From Gammaproteobacteria bacterium (GTDB lineage Bacteria > Pseudomonadota > Gammaproteobacteria > Steroidobacterales > Steroidobacteraceae), in contig VGUJ01000004.1 in assembly GCA_016874235.1 (NCBI GenBank), forward strand, positions 72,425-136,424: a DNA stretch of 64,000 bases, in the 5' to 3' direction. Each line of letters begins with the position of its first letter. The stretch's first letter is position 1. Shown piece after piece: positions 1 through 8,990 of this stretch. The translations under genes were made by a program, and so were the position numbers. The notes under the pieces were generated by a model. It saw nothing but the letters and a program-made list of their open reading frames with translations, ran no database searches and was not told where the DNA came from.

Positions 1-1252
1 CGATGAGATAGGCCTCGCTCGCGGAGAAAACGAACTTCCCGGAGGTGATGTCGACCTGGCCTCCGCCGAAGTTCACGGCGTAAATACCGCGATCGACCGA
101 CGCGATGATCTCTTGCGGATCGTGCGGACCGGGCCGCATGTAGGTATTCGTCATGCGCGGCAAGGTCATGTGGGCAAAAGATTCGCGTCGCCCGTTACCC
201 GTCGACTGCGTGCCCATCAATCGTGCGTTCATCTTGTCTTGCAGGTAACCCTTGAGGACGCCATGTTCGATGAGCGTCGTGCAACGAGTCGGCGTACCTT
301 CGTCGTCGATGTTGAGTGATCCGCGTCGCGACGAGAGCGTGCCGTCGTCTACGACGGTGCAATGCTCGGATGCCACGCGCTCCCCGACGCGATTGCTGAA
401 GGCTGAGGTGCCCTTGCGATTGAAATCACCCTCGAGTCCGTGACCGATGGCCTCATGGAGCAAGATACCCGGCCAACCGGCGCCCAATACGACGGTCATC
501 GCGCCTGCTGGAGCTGGAATCGCATCGAGGTTCACCAAGGCTTGTCGCGCCGCCTCGCGGCCGAGAGCAAGCGGCCGGTCGCCCACCACGAGCTCGGCGA
601 GGGCATAACGACCGCCCATGCCTGCGAAACCCACTTCGCGTCGACCGTCGCGTTCGGCGATGACCGACACGTTGAACCTCACGAGCGGACGAACGTCGGC
701 GGCAAGCGTGCCATCGGCATCCGCGAGCAGCACGACGTCGAAAGCCGTCGAGACCGACGCCATGACTTGGACGATGCGCGGATCGATACGGCGGGTCTCG
801 CGATCGACACGCTCGAGCCAGCGTACTTTGTCGTCATCCGACAGCGAACCCTGAGGATCGATCGAGGGATAAAGCGTGTGACGTACACCGCGACGCAGCA
901 CAGGAACGCGTCCGTCGCCACCCGACACGGCAATCGCACGCGCAGCGATCGCAGCCTCTGCGAGCGCCGCAGGCAGAATTTCGTCAGAGTAAGCAAAGCC
1001 CGTTTTCTCTCCGGACACGGCTCGCACCCCGACGCCTTGCTCGATGCTGGCACTCCCTTCTTTGACGATGCCATCCTCGAGCGACCACGACTCGTCACGC
1101 GAGAACTGGAAGTACACGTCAGCAGCATCAACCGAGGACGCTCGGACGAGTCCGAGGGCGCGCGCGATGTGATTCTCGTCGAGGCCAGCGGGTGCCAGGA
1201 TGAGTTCGTGTGCCAGAGAGAACGCGTTGGGCGTTTGGATCGTGGAGGTCAT
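1..1252 (-). CDS. tldD: TldD metalloprotease subunit, 3' end beyond window (partial)
   Basis: About 417 codons are present, read right to left from the ATG at 1252. The frame is open to the window edge. The HExxxH zinc motif is visible at about residues 266-271 (HEAIGH, followed by GLEGD), as expected of TldD, the subunit that carries the active site of the TldD/TldE peptidase. That complex trims unstructured peptides and matures microcin B17 and similar RiPPs. E. coli TldD has 481 residues, so roughly 60 C-terminal residues are missing here. The gene begins 22 bp after the nitrilase-family gene and is the last visible gene of the maf-rng series. The partner TldE is not in the window. Confidence 0.95.
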   Translation of the reverse strand, partial: MTSTIQTPNAFSLAHELILAPAGLDENHIARALGLVRASSVDAADVYFQFSRDESWSLEDGIVKEGSASIEQGVGVRAVSGEKTGFAYSDEILPAALAEAAIAARAIAVSGGDGRVPVLRRGVRHTLYPSIDPQGSLSDDDKVRWLERVDRETRRIDPRIVQVMASVSTAFDVVLLADADGTLAADVRPLVRFNVSVIAERDGRREVGFAGMGGRYALAELVVGDRPLALGREAARQALVNLDAIPAPAGAMTVVLGAGWPGILLHEAIGHGLEGDFNRKGTSAFSNRVGERVASEHCTVVDDGTLSSRRGSLNIDDEGTPTRCTTLIEHGVLKGYLQDKMNARLMGTQSTGNGRRESFAHMTLPRMTNTYMRPGPHDPQEIIASVDRGIYAVNFGGGQVDITSGKFVFSASEAYLI

Positions 1253-1274
1253 ATTTTTGGTCGGCGTATTGTAA

Positions 1275-2087
1275 TCAAAGACGGCGGTGCGACAGTGCGG
1301 GAAACGATTCGCGAACGCGGCGCTGCGCATCGAGATCGAACCGCGCCGTCACGATGCCCTCACCCCGCGGCAGGCGGCCCAGCACCTCGCCCCAGTGATC
1401 GACGATCATCGAGTCTCCGTAAGTCTCGCGCCCGCTCGCGTGGACGCCGCTCTGCCCAGGCGCCACGACGAAGGCGAGATTTTCGACAGCTCGGGCGCGT
1501 AACAACAGCTCCCAATGCGCACGCCCCGTCGGCACGGTGAACGCCGCCGGAACCACGAGCCACTGCGCCCCCTCGGCGGCCATTCGGCGGTAGAGCTCAG
1601 GGAAACGCACGTCGTAGCACACCGAAAGACCCGCCCGCCCCGCCGGTGTGTCGACCGTGACCACTTGATCACCGGGTCGGATATTCGTCGACTCCCGATG
1701 CGACTCCGCACGACCCGGCACATCGACGTCGAAGAGATGAATCTTGTCGTAGCGCGCCACCTGGCGCCCTTCGGCGTCGAAGACGAGTGAAGCAGCCGCC
1801 ACACGCGGCTCACCTTTGACACGCAGAGGCAGCGTACCTGCGATGATCCAAAGCCGCAGCAAGGCCGCAAGGTGTGCAATGGTCTCCTGAACAGGGCCAC
1901 GCCCCGGCTCCTCGGCGATCTTGAGTTTGTCACCATCGCGCAAACCCATGAAGGCAAAGTTCTCCGGCAAGACAGCCACCGTCGCACCCGCCTCGGCAGC
2001 CGCACGAAGCAGCCGATCGACCACGGCCAGATTGGCGGATAAGTCGGGCCCCGACGTCATTTGCACGGCCGCGACGGTGGGCGTCAT
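1275..2087 (-). CDS. Carbon-nitrogen hydrolase (nitrilase superfamily, Nit1/YbeM-like)
   Basis: The protein has 270 residues. All three nitrilase-fold catalytic residues are visible: Glu42 in LPENF, Lys115 in YDKIHLFD and Cys157 in [10 protein letters not shown]. The short length and these motif contexts resemble the Nit1/YbeM group, which hydrolyses deaminated glutathione to 2-oxoglutarate and cysteinylglycine. That substrate is an inference; only the amidase fold and catalytic triad are seen. There is no signal peptide, so it should be cytoplasmic. It lies 9 bp after rng and 22 bp before tldD. A nitrilase-family gene between these two is a familiar proteobacterial arrangement. Confidence 0.9.
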   Translation of the reverse strand: MTPTVAAVQMTSGPDLSANLAVVDRLLRAAAEAGATVAVLPENFAFMGLRDGDKLKIAEEPGRGPVQETIAHLAALLRLWIIAGTLPLRVKGEPRVAAASLVFDAEGRQVARYDKIHLFDVDVPGRAESHRESTNIRPGDQVVTVDTPAGRAGLSVCYDVRFPELYRRMAAEGAQWLVVPAAFTVPTGRAHWELLLRARAVENLAFVVAPGQSGVHASGRETYGDSMIVDHWGEVLGRLPRGEGIVTARFDLDAQRRVRESFPALSHRRL

Positions 2088-2096
2088 GACAGGGCC

Positions 2097-3617
2097 TCAG
2101 ACCAGAACGACATCATAGCGATCGATTTCATAGAGTGACTCAGCTTGCAGACGGATCGGTCGGCCCACACTCGCCTCGAGTTCTGCCAGAACCGTGGATT
2201 CGTCTCCGAGCAGACGCTCGACAACGTCCTGGTGCGCGAGCACCAGAAGTTCGCGACTGCCGAACTGTCGTGCCTGTCGCAGCAACTCACGGAAAATATC
2301 CTGGCATACCGTTTCGACTGAACGAATCGAGCCTCGACCCTCGCAGGTCGGGCAACTCTCGCAGAGCACATGCTCAAGACTCTCTCGGGTACGCTTACGC
2401 GTCATCTCGACGAGTCCGAGTGGCGAAATCGGCGCAACCTGGGTCTGCGCGTGGTCGGCCACCAGGGCTTGCTCGAGCGCGGCGAGTACCTGGCTACGAT
2501 GCGATTCGTCGAGCATATCGATGAAGTCGATGATGATGATACCGCCGAGATTACGCAGTCTCAGCTGCCGCGCGATCGCCACCGCGGCTTCGAGATTCGT
2601 ACGAAAGATCGTATCTTCGAGATTGCGATGGCCAACGAAGCCACCCGTGTTGATGTCGATGGTCGTCATCGATTCGGTCTGATCGATGACGAGATACCCT
2701 CCAGATTTCAACGCGACTTTTCGCTCGAGCGCACGATTGATTTCCTCTTCCACACCATGCAGATCGAAGATCGGCCGCGGTCCACCGTGCGCCTCGAGAC
2801 GCAACGCATGAGTCGGGATAAAGTCTTGAACGAACTGCCGCATCCGCGCGAGTTCGTCTGCATCGTCGACGAGCACCCGCTCGACGCCCCGACCGAGCTC
2901 ATCGCGCAACACGCGCAGCGCCAACGGCAGGTCTTCGTGCACGAGCTCACCGGGCGAGGCGCGTAGCCCTCGCTCCTGAACATGCGACCACAGTCTGCCG
3001 AGGTAGCCGAAATCGGCCGAAAGCAAAGACACGTCGACACCCTCGGCGGCCGTTCGGACGATGTAACCCCCGGAGTGACCCTCGCCCACCAACGCCTGCA
3101 TCACCTCGCGCAGCCGCTGTCGCTCAGCCTCGTCTTCGATGCGCGAGGAGATACCGATCCCTCGGCCGCGCGGCATAAAGACAAGATAGCGCGAGGGCAA
3201 AGAAATAAACGTCGTGAGACGAGCACCCTTGGCTCCCATAGGATCTTTGACGACCTGCACGACGATGTCGTCGCCCGGGTTGATCAATCGACGGATATCG
3301 ACCAACTTTTCGGGAGATGGCGACGGCAAGCCCGACGGACCCCCCGACACCCCCGCCGCGGCGACGCTCTGCGCATCGAAACGCGCGTCGGTGCTGACGA
3401 TATCGTTGACATGCAGGAACGCACTGCGTGCGAGGCCCACCTCGATGAACGCCGCCTGCATTCCGGGCAGGACTCGCGTAATTCGACCCTTGTAGATATT
3501 GCCGACGAGGCCGCGACGACTCGCGCGCTCGACGAAAACCTCTTGCAGCACGCCTCCTTCGAGCAAAGCAGCTCGAGTCTCGCGTGGTGCGACGTTGATA
3601 AGGATTTCGGCGCTCAT
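2097..3617 (-). CDS. rng: Ribonuclease G
   Basis: The 506-residue protein matches the RNase E/G family, which matures the 5' end of 16S rRNA and takes part in mRNA decay. The N-terminal S1-like region contains a Gly/Pro/Ser-rich insert. The catalytic-site segments YLVIDQTESMTTIDINTGG and IIIIDFIDML carry the metal-binding aspartates. A CxxC zinc-link element (CESCPTC) follows. There is no long C-terminal scaffold, which favours RNase G (489 residues in E. coli) over RNase E. Its ATG overlaps the maf stop by 4 bp (ATGA), so translation is probably coupled. Confidence 0.95.
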   Translation of the reverse strand: MSAEILINVAPRETRAALLEGGVLQEVFVERASRRGLVGNIYKGRITRVLPGMQAAFIEVGLARSAFLHVNDIVSTDARFDAQSVAAAGVSGGPSGLPSPSPEKLVDIRRLINPGDDIVVQVVKDPMGAKGARLTTFISLPSRYLVFMPRGRGIGISSRIEDEAERQRLREVMQALVGEGHSGGYIVRTAAEGVDVSLLSADFGYLGRLWSHVQERGLRASPGELVHEDLPLALRVLRDELGRGVERVLVDDADELARMRQFVQDFIPTHALRLEAHGGPRPIFDLHGVEEEINRALERKVALKSGGYLVIDQTESMTTIDINTGGFVGHRNLEDTIFRTNLEAAVAIARQLRLRNLGGIIIIDFIDMLDESHRSQVLAALEQALVADHAQTQVAPISPLGLVEMTRKRTRESLEHVLCESCPTCEGRGSIRSVETVCQDIFRELLRQARQFGSRELLVLAHQDVVERLLGDESTVLAELEASVGRPIRLQAESLYEIDRYDVVLV

Positions 3618-4219
3618 GCCTCAGGGTGCCACACCGACACGCCCGCTGCGACGAGCAATTCGGCGGTTTCGGCGAGTGGCAAGCCCATGACCCCCGAATA
3701 GCTCCCGGCGATGTGCTCGATGAAGACCGCGCCGTAGCCCTGGATGGCGTATCCGCCCGCCTTATCGCAGGGCTCTCCGGTCGCCCAGTATCTTTTGACC
3801 TCCTCGGGCGTCACGACCCGGCATCGCACACGCGTGCGGGACAGACGCGAACTCGTGCCCTGAGCAGACACGAGCGCCACCGCTGAGAGCACCTCGTGTT
3901 CGCGCCCCGACAGCCGGGCGAAGGTGGCGAGCATCGCCGCTTCGTCGGCGGGCTTGCCGAGCACGAGGCTGTCTACGGTGACGGTTGTGTCGGCACCGAG
4001 CACGGGCAACGCTTCAAGGCCGGCGTCACGTCTCCTGCGCCACACCCACTCCGCCTTCGCTCGCGCCAGACGCTCAACATAAACATCCGGCGTCTCGCCC
4101 GCCCGCTCGTCTTCGTTGAGATCGGCAGGCTGCACGATGTACGTGACGCCGATTTGTCGCAACAACTCGCAGCGACGGGGTGATGCCGAGGCCAAACAAA
4201 TGGAAGCGTGGTGAGTCAT
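3614..4219 (-). CDS. maf: Maf/YhdE family nucleoside triphosphate pyrophosphatase
   Basis: The 201-residue protein opens with the Maf signature (LASASPRRCELLRQIG), and the conserved acidic segment LGADTTVTVD lies mid-protein. The family hydrolyses non-canonical or pyrimidine NTPs such as dTTP and UTP to the monophosphate and acts in housecleaning in the cytoplasm. Proximity to rng supports the YhdE type. It begins 9 bp after rlmH and overlaps rng by 4 bp, so it sits inside a tightly packed operon. The dTTP/UTP preference is inferred from the family and was not read from specificity residues. Confidence 0.93.
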   Translation of the reverse strand: MTHHASICLASASPRRCELLRQIGVTYIVQPADLNEDERAGETPDVYVERLARAKAEWVWRRRRDAGLEALPVLGADTTVTVDSLVLGKPADEAAMLATFARLSGREHEVLSAVALVSAQGTSSRLSRTRVRCRVVTPEEVKRYWATGEPCDKAGGYAIQGYGAVFIEHIAGSYSGVMGLPLAETAELLVAAGVSVWHPEA

Positions 4220-4228
4220 GCGCCGACG

Positions 4229-4699
4229 TCAATCGCGATGGTAAGGGTGGCCCTGCGAGAGGGAGAACGCCCGGTAGAGCTGCTCGATCAGCATCACGCG
4301 GGCGAGTCCGTGCGGCAATGTCATCTTCGAGAGCGACCAACTCTCGGCGGCTCGTACTCGGACAGAAGGCGCATGCCCATCCGCACCTCCGATGAGCAGC
4401 GCAAGATCGGGCGACGATGAGGCAAGAGTCTCGAGTCGCGAGGCGAGTTCACGTGTACTCAAAGATTTTCCCGTTTCATCGAGGAGAATCACTCTCTCCC
4501 GCTCGCGCAGCGCTGTGAGTACGCGTTCGCCCTCGCGCTCGAGCGCCGCGTCTGCAGAACGTCCGCCCGTACGCGGAACCGCCTCGAGCTCTACGAGTTC
4601 GACGCGCCATGGCGTGCGAAATCGCTTGAGATAATCGGCAACCGCCTCATCGACCCATGAGGGCTGACGCGAACCGACTGTGATAATTCGCAGACGCAT
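4229..4699 (-). CDS. rlmH: 23S rRNA (pseudouridine1915-N3)-methyltransferase RlmH
   Basis: The protein has 156 residues, close to the 155 of E. coli RlmH. The SPOUT-fold SAM-binding segment LLIGGADGH and the C-terminal tail ending SQGHPYHRD are diagnostic. RlmH methylates pseudouridine 1915 in helix 69 of 23S rRNA on assembled 70S ribosomes. The ATG at 4699 was chosen because the codon before it is TTG and an AGGT element lies about 8 nt upstream. It follows rsfS by 30 bp, the standard pairing of the two genes. Confidence 0.95.
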   Translation of the reverse strand: MRLRIITVGSRQPSWVDEAVADYLKRFRTPWRVELVELEAVPRTGGRSADAALEREGERVLTALRERERVILLDETGKSLSTRELASRLETLASSSPDLALLIGGADGHAPSVRVRAAESWSLSKMTLPHGLARVMLIEQLYRAFSLSQGHPYHRD

Positions 4700-4729
4700 C
4701 AACGCACCTGCCTTTCGAAGATCGAAGGT

Positions 4730-5227
4730 TTAGCCGCGAGCCGGGGACGCCCGCTTACCACTGTTACTCGAACTGCGAGGCACGGACGTACGCGGCTCCC
4801 AGAGATGCTCGAGCTGATAGAACTCTCGAGTCCGAGGCAGCATGACATGCACCATGACATCTGGCAGATCGACGAGTACCCACTCACCCTGCTGCTCACC
4901 CTCGACACCGAGAGGACGCTGGCCCGACGCCTTGGCCATCTGAACGACTCGATCAGCGATCGAGCGCAAGTGACGATCGGAGGTGCCGCTCGCGATCACC
5001 ATGAAATCAGCCACGTCGCTCATTCCTCGCACATCGAGTATCCGTACGTCGACGGCTTTCATGTCTGACAACGCAGCTTCGACAATGCGTAGTGCAGGAG
5101 GCAAGGATCGCGGCTTGCGGCCCGCTGAGACGGCCGAGGCGATGGTGGCGGTCTTGCGGGGTTTGACGGCTTTTCGGACGGGAGATTTCTTCGCGGGCTT
5201 GCGGGCGGACGAGCGAGGTTTATTCAT
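4730..5227 (-). CDS. rsfS: Ribosomal silencing factor RsfS with long basic N-terminal extension
   Basis: The core (LPPALRIVEAALSDMKAVDV through FYQLEHLWE) is a typical RsfS/DUF143 domain, which binds L14 and blocks subunit joining when nutrients are low. With the ATG at 5227 the protein has 165 residues, against about 105-120 for usual homologues. The extra is an N-terminal stretch of about 48 residues rich in Lys, Arg, Pro and Ala, plus a Ser/Arg tail. The start lies in ATGAATAA, overlapping the nadD stop by 8 bp. An ATG four codons upstream is possible. Starts further up would run deep inside nadD and are unlikely. Confidence 0.88.
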   Translation of the reverse strand: MNKPRSSARKPAKKSPVRKAVKPRKTATIASAVSAGRKPRSLPPALRIVEAALSDMKAVDVRILDVRGMSDVADFMVIASGTSDRHLRSIADRVVQMAKASGQRPLGVEGEQQGEWVLVDLPDVMVHVMLPRTREFYQLEHLWEPRTSVPRSSSNSGKRASPARG

Positions 5228-5888
5228 GCGTGCGAGCATAACATCCTGATTCGATGATGATGGTTCGGACGGGATCCGGAACCAAAAATCTCGGATCATC
5301 GCCTGCGACGAGAAGTTCACGCAGGTCGGTGGAGGACACCTCGAGTGGCGTGACCTTGCGCACGTGAATCCCACCACACGGTGCGGAGCGCAACGTATCG
5401 ACTTCTGCTAATGCTCGCTCGGCCAGTAACGCTGCAAGCGGCCCGTCCGTCGGCGGCGGCCAACCGGGCCGATGCGCGACCACGAGATGCGCGTAATCGA
5501 AGATCTCGGACCAGCGATGCCACTGCATGAACCCTGCAAACGCATCCATACCGAGCAATACGCTGATAGATCGTCCCGGGCATTCCTCGCGTAACTCGCA
5601 GAGCGTATCGATGGTGCGGCTCACGCCGCTGCGACGGATCTCACGATCATCGAGAACGAATCCCGGTTGGCCGGCGATCGCCACGCGCACCATCTCGAGA
5701 CGTAACGACGCTGAGGCGAGCGGCGGATCACGATGACCCGGATTACCCACCGGTATCCAACGAACCTCGGCGAGTTGTAACGCATGCATCAACTCGTAGC
5801 CCGTACGCAGGTGACCGACATGGATCGGATCGAAGGTTCCACCAAAGATACCGAGGGGTCCGAAAGATGTAGCGCTCATACCGCTCAT
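5220..5888 (-). CDS. nadD: Nicotinate-nucleotide adenylyltransferase
   Basis: The 222-residue protein contains the nucleotidyltransferase motif GIFGGTFDPIHVGH near the N terminus and the second motif VSSTDLRELL near the C terminus. NadD transfers AMP to nicotinate mononucleotide in NAD biosynthesis in the cytoplasm. The start at 5888 was preferred because its ATG overlaps the holA stop as ATGA. A further start eight codons upstream exists but lies inside holA. The order holA-nadD-rsfS-rlmH is conserved in gammaproteobacteria. Confidence 0.94.
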   Translation of the reverse strand: MSGMSATSFGPLGIFGGTFDPIHVGHLRTGYELMHALQLAEVRWIPVGNPGHRDPPLASASLRLEMVRVAIAGQPGFVLDDREIRRSGVSRTIDTLCELREECPGRSISVLLGMDAFAGFMQWHRWSEIFDYAHLVVAHRPGWPPPTDGPLAALLAERALAEVDTLRSAPCGGIHVRKVTPLEVSSTDLRELLVAGDDPRFLVPDPVRTIIIESGCYARTHE

Positions 5889-6898
5889 TTGATCGGGCGG
5901 AGCCCGCAACACTCTGCGCAGAGCAGCGTGAGTTCATCCCACGGGTCTCCTGCAAGACGCCCTTTGATCATGCGATCTGCACGGAGTGCGCGCGAGGCGA
6001 GACGAGCGAAAGGCATACGCGCTGCACGAGGCCGCGCTCGCTCGAGCGCGGCAAGCTGCGCGGGCGAGGGTCGCGGCCCGGGACGGCGCGAGGGGTCATC
6101 ACCGCGGCGCAAAGCCCAAAGATTGCGCAGTTCACGCGTGATCGACCAGAGTACGAGCGTAGGCTCAGTGCCTTCGCCTCGCAGCCCGGACAGAATGCGC
6201 AGGGCACGAGACGCATCGCCCGATACCACCGCCTCGCCCAAACCGAACACATCGTAACGTGCACTTGAAGTCACCGCCGCGAGTACGGCCGTTGCGTCGA
6301 GTCGTCCCGCAGGCACCAGCAACTTGAGTTTTTCGATTTCCTGTTTCGCTGCGAGTAAATTGCCTTCGACTCTCGACGCGAGCAAGGCGACCGCATCCGT
6401 CGTCGGCTCAAGACCCGCGGCGCGAAGTCGCTGCGACAGCCACGACTCGAGCTGACGCGGACCGATTTCCCAGATCGGCAACCATGCAGCCTTAGACTCG
6501 ATGGCCTTGACCCAGGCCGTGTTTTGCGCGGCGTAATCGAGGCGAGGCGTCATCACGAGCAATAAGGTCTCGGCACCTGCACTCTCGAGCATTTCTTGAA
6601 GCGCCGCGCCCCCTTCCTTTCCCGCCTTACCCGAAAAACGAATTTCGACGATTCGACGATCACCGAACAGGGACATCGACGACAGCGACGCGACGATGTC
6701 CGTCCAGTCGCTACTGCGCTCCGGAAAGTGCGTTTCACGCTCGACGAAGCCGGCTGCCCGCGCCGCCGCGCGAATCGCATCACACGCCTCCCCGACGAGC
6801 AGATCCTCATCGCCCGACACGAGATACGCGGGCGCGAGCTGGCTGCGCTGAACCGCCTGCTTCAAGTGCACCGCGAGGTTGTCGAGGCTGAGCTTCAT
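5885..6898 (-). CDS. holA: DNA polymerase III subunit delta
   Basis: The 337-residue protein begins MKLSLDNLAVHLKQ and shows the HolA pattern: LAPAYLVSGDEDLLVGEACDAIR, the VEIRFSGKAGKEG region, and a C-terminal domain with ITRELRNLW. E. coli delta has 343 residues. It opens the beta clamp within the clamp-loader complex. It is the first minus-strand gene after the inserted plus-strand cassette, so it has been separated from its usual upstream partner lptE. It needs its own promoter in or near 6899-7004, a space shared with the divergent TonB receptor gene. Confidence 0.94.
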   Translation of the reverse strand: MKLSLDNLAVHLKQAVQRSQLAPAYLVSGDEDLLVGEACDAIRAAARAAGFVERETHFPERSSDWTDIVASLSSMSLFGDRRIVEIRFSGKAGKEGGAALQEMLESAGAETLLLVMTPRLDYAAQNTAWVKAIESKAAWLPIWEIGPRQLESWLSQRLRAAGLEPTTDAVALLASRVEGNLLAAKQEIEKLKLLVPAGRLDATAVLAAVTSSARYDVFGLGEAVVSGDASRALRILSGLRGEGTEPTLVLWSITRELRNLWALRRGDDPSRRPGPRPSPAQLAALERARPRAARMPFARLASRALRADRMIKGRLAGDPWDELTLLCAECCGLRPIK

Positions 6899-7004
6899 GG
6901 ATGCCCCCGATTATCCGCGACACGCGACTGGCCGTCGGGGTCTGGTCACCCTGATTTGAATGTTATAAAGTATCAGTACCGTAACTTAATTACATACTGT
7001 ACCC
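6899..7004. promoter_or_regulatory. Divergent intergenic region holA / TonB receptor
   Basis: This 106-bp segment separates two divergent genes. The half near the TonB receptor gene is strikingly AT-rich compared with its surroundings and contains the Zur-like element described separately. I see no Shine-Dalgarno sequence in front of the receptor ATG at 7005; the preceding bases are tactgtaccc. Confidence 0.6.
6961..6975 (+). promoter_or_regulatory. Candidate Zur operator upstream of the zinc cassette
   Basis: The sequence is TGTTATA-A-AGTATCA. The gammaproteobacterial Zur core is, from memory, TGTTATA-N-TATAACA. The left half matches 7 of 7 and the right half 4 of 7. It ends 29 bp before the ATG of a ZnuD-like receptor, where a repressor would cover the promoter. 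The assignment is by eye, and no zur gene is in the window. Confidence 0.5.
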
Positions 7005-8978
7005 ATGAAAACACCCCTGTCTGTGCTCGTCGTAGCCGCCACCGTGACTACCCCGGCCCTTAGCCAAACGGGAATCACCGTCGCGGACCTTGAAGAACGA
7101 CTTGAAGAAGTCGTCATCACGGCCACCCCGCTTCGAAAAAAGGCGTTCGAGACCGCCCAGCCGGTATCGGTGCTGGCCGGCGAAACGCTCGTGACCCGCC
7201 GGGAGAGCAGCCTCGGCGAAACGCTCGCCGATCAGCCGGGCGTGTCGGCCACCGCGTTCGGACCGATCGCGAGCCGTCCCCTCATTCGAGGCCAAGGCGG
7301 TCTACGTGTGCAGACCTATCAGGATGGTGCGGATACGCTCGATGTCGCCGCACTGTCGGACGATCACGCCGTGGGGCTCGAACCCATGCTGGCCGATCGT
7401 ATCGAGATCGTACGAGGACCTGCCGCACTGCTCTTCGGTTCGGCCGCCGCAGCAGGCGCAGTCAATGTCATCACGCCTCGCCTCGCGCTGTCGCGATACG
7501 AATCTCCGTTCGCCGGTACGGTGGAAATGCGGGGCGATACCGCTGCGAACGAGCGCGGAGTCGCCGCCCGCGTCGGCGGCCACGCCGGAGAGCGCATCCA
7601 GTTTTTCGGAGATCTCCATCATTTCGAGGCTGACGACTTGCGTATCCCCGATGGTCGTCTCGAAAACTCCAATGGTGAAACTCGCGGCGGTAGCGCCGGT
7701 CTGAGCTGGATCGGCGAGCAGTCGTCTTTCGCCATTTCTTTGAGTGGCCTACGGAGCAACTACGGCCTGCCAGGTCATGGCCATCATCACCACGATGAAG
7801 ATCATGAGGACGAGCACGAGGATGAGGAGATTCGACTCTGGCTCGATCAGCGACGAATCGATTTCGCAGGCGAATGGCGCCTCGACGGACCCGTCGATGC
7901 GGTGAGACTTCGCGCCGCACGTAACGACTACGAACACGCCGAGCTCGAGGGCGATGAGATCGGTACGTTCTACGCTCAGGACGGCAAAGAACTGCGCGTG
8001 AGCGCTGACCGAGACGGCCACTGGTCGATCGGGTTGCAGTGGCGCGAGCTCGATTTTGATGCCGAAGGAGACGAAGCATTCCTACCCGCCTCGCGCACCC
8101 GTCATCTCGGCGCGTATGCGTTTGGTGAAACGAGCTTCGGCGTCCTGACGCTCGAGGGCGGTCTGCGTATTGAGAAACAGGATATCGATCTCGACGGCGG
8201 CGACTATGGCGACGAGGCACTCAGCGGATCGATCGGCGCGCGATGGCGCCTGAGCGATCCGTGGGCAGTCACGCTGCAACTCACCTCGACTGCGCGCCAC
8301 CCCACCGCGACCGAACTCTTCGCCTTCGGCCCCCATCTCGCCGTTCAACGTTTCGAGATCGGCGATGAGACTCTGGGTATCGAGCGAGGCGCGACGGCGG
8401 ATCTCGGCCTTCAGTACCGAACGGAGTCCGGCTGGTCCCTGCAGATGAACGCCTTCGTCTCGGACTACGATGAGTTCATCGCAGCGATCCCAGAAGGCTC
8501 GATCGAAGACGATTTGCCTGTCATACGCTTCACTGGGGTCGATGCCCGATTCACCGGGGCCGAGTTCGATTGGCGTCACGACGCGCTTCTTCAGGTCGCC
8601 GACGGCAAGATCGGAGTACGCGTGTTCGGTGATTACGTCCGCGCACGGGATTCCGCAGGTGATCCGTTACCGCAAATTCCGCCCCGACGGCTGGGTCTCG
8701 AACTTGGGTACGCCACGGGTCCGCTCCGCCTCGCCTTCGAGACCCTTTACCACGATGCGCAGGATGAGGTGGCGGAAGGTGAAACTCGTACGGCAGGCTT
8801 CACCGCCGTGAACGCAGAAGTGACCTATCGCCTGCGCGCGGGGACAACCGATATGCTGTGGTTCGCCCGGGGCGTCAATCTTCTGGATGAAGAGATGCGC
8901 CGTCACGCATCGCCACTCAAAGAGGTCGCGCCCCTGGCCGCTCGTCATCTGGCGATCGGATTACAGTTGAAGTTTTAG
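7005..8978 (+). CDS. TonB-dependent receptor, ZnuD-like, probable zinc importer
   Basis: The 657-residue protein has a Sec signal peptide (about residues 1-20) and a TonB box (EEVVITA near residue 36). A plug domain follows (RPLIRGQGGLRV at about 91-102, EIVRGPAALLFGS at about 134-146), then a beta-barrel ending in the aromatic-terminated LAIGLQLKF. A loop at about residues 257-275 is made almost only of His, Asp and Glu. Such a metal-binding extracellular loop at this position, followed by the RxDFxGEW context, is characteristic of the ZnuD zinc receptors. The protein should sit in the outer membrane and use TonB energy. It opens a five-gene operon with DUF2796, ABC transporter and DUF3299 genes, which supports zinc as the substrate. 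Copper or another divalent metal cannot be ruled out. Confidence 0.88.
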   Translation: MKTPLSVLVVAATVTTPALSQTGITVADLEERLEEVVITATPLRKKAFETAQPVSVLAGETLVTRRESSLGETLADQPGVSATAFGPIASRPLIRGQGGLRVQTYQDGADTLDVAALSDDHAVGLEPMLADRIEIVRGPAALLFGSAAAAGAVNVITPRLALSRYESPFAGTVEMRGDTAANERGVAARVGGHAGERIQFFGDLHHFEADDLRIPDGRLENSNGETRGGSAGLSWIGEQSSFAISLSGLRSNYGLPGHGHHHHDEDHEDEHEDEEIRLWLDQRRIDFAGEWRLDGPVDAVRLRAARNDYEHAELEGDEIGTFYAQDGKELRVSADRDGHWSIGLQWRELDFDAEGDEAFLPASRTRHLGAYAFGETSFGVLTLEGGLRIEKQDIDLDGGDYGDEALSGSIGARWRLSDPWAVTLQLTSTARHPTATELFAFGPHLAVQRFEIGDETLGIERGATADLGLQYRTESGWSLQMNAFVSDYDEFIAAIPEGSIEDDLPVIRFTGVDARFTGAEFDWRHDALLQVADGKIGVRVFGDYVRARDSAGDPLPQIPPRRLGLELGYATGPLRLAFETLYHDAQDEVAEGETRTAGFTAVNAEVTYRLRAGTTDMLWFARGVNLLDEEMRRHASPLKEVAPLAARHLAIGLQLKF

Positions 8979-8990
8979 GAGCTCACCGCC

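Noticed and set aside
440-1540. A 366-codon open frame on the plus strand opposite tldD and the nitrilase gene
   Set aside because: It is rich in Arg, His and Asp, has no recognisable domain and lies entirely antisense to two well-supported genes. Such frames are common in GC-rich DNA.
4730-5377. Longer RsfS start at 5377
   Set aside because: It would overlap nadD by about 150 bp, and the added residues do not resemble RsfS.
7471-8220. A 249-codon minus-strand frame inside the TonB receptor gene
   Set aside because: Arg-rich, without family features, and fully antisense to a strongly supported gene.
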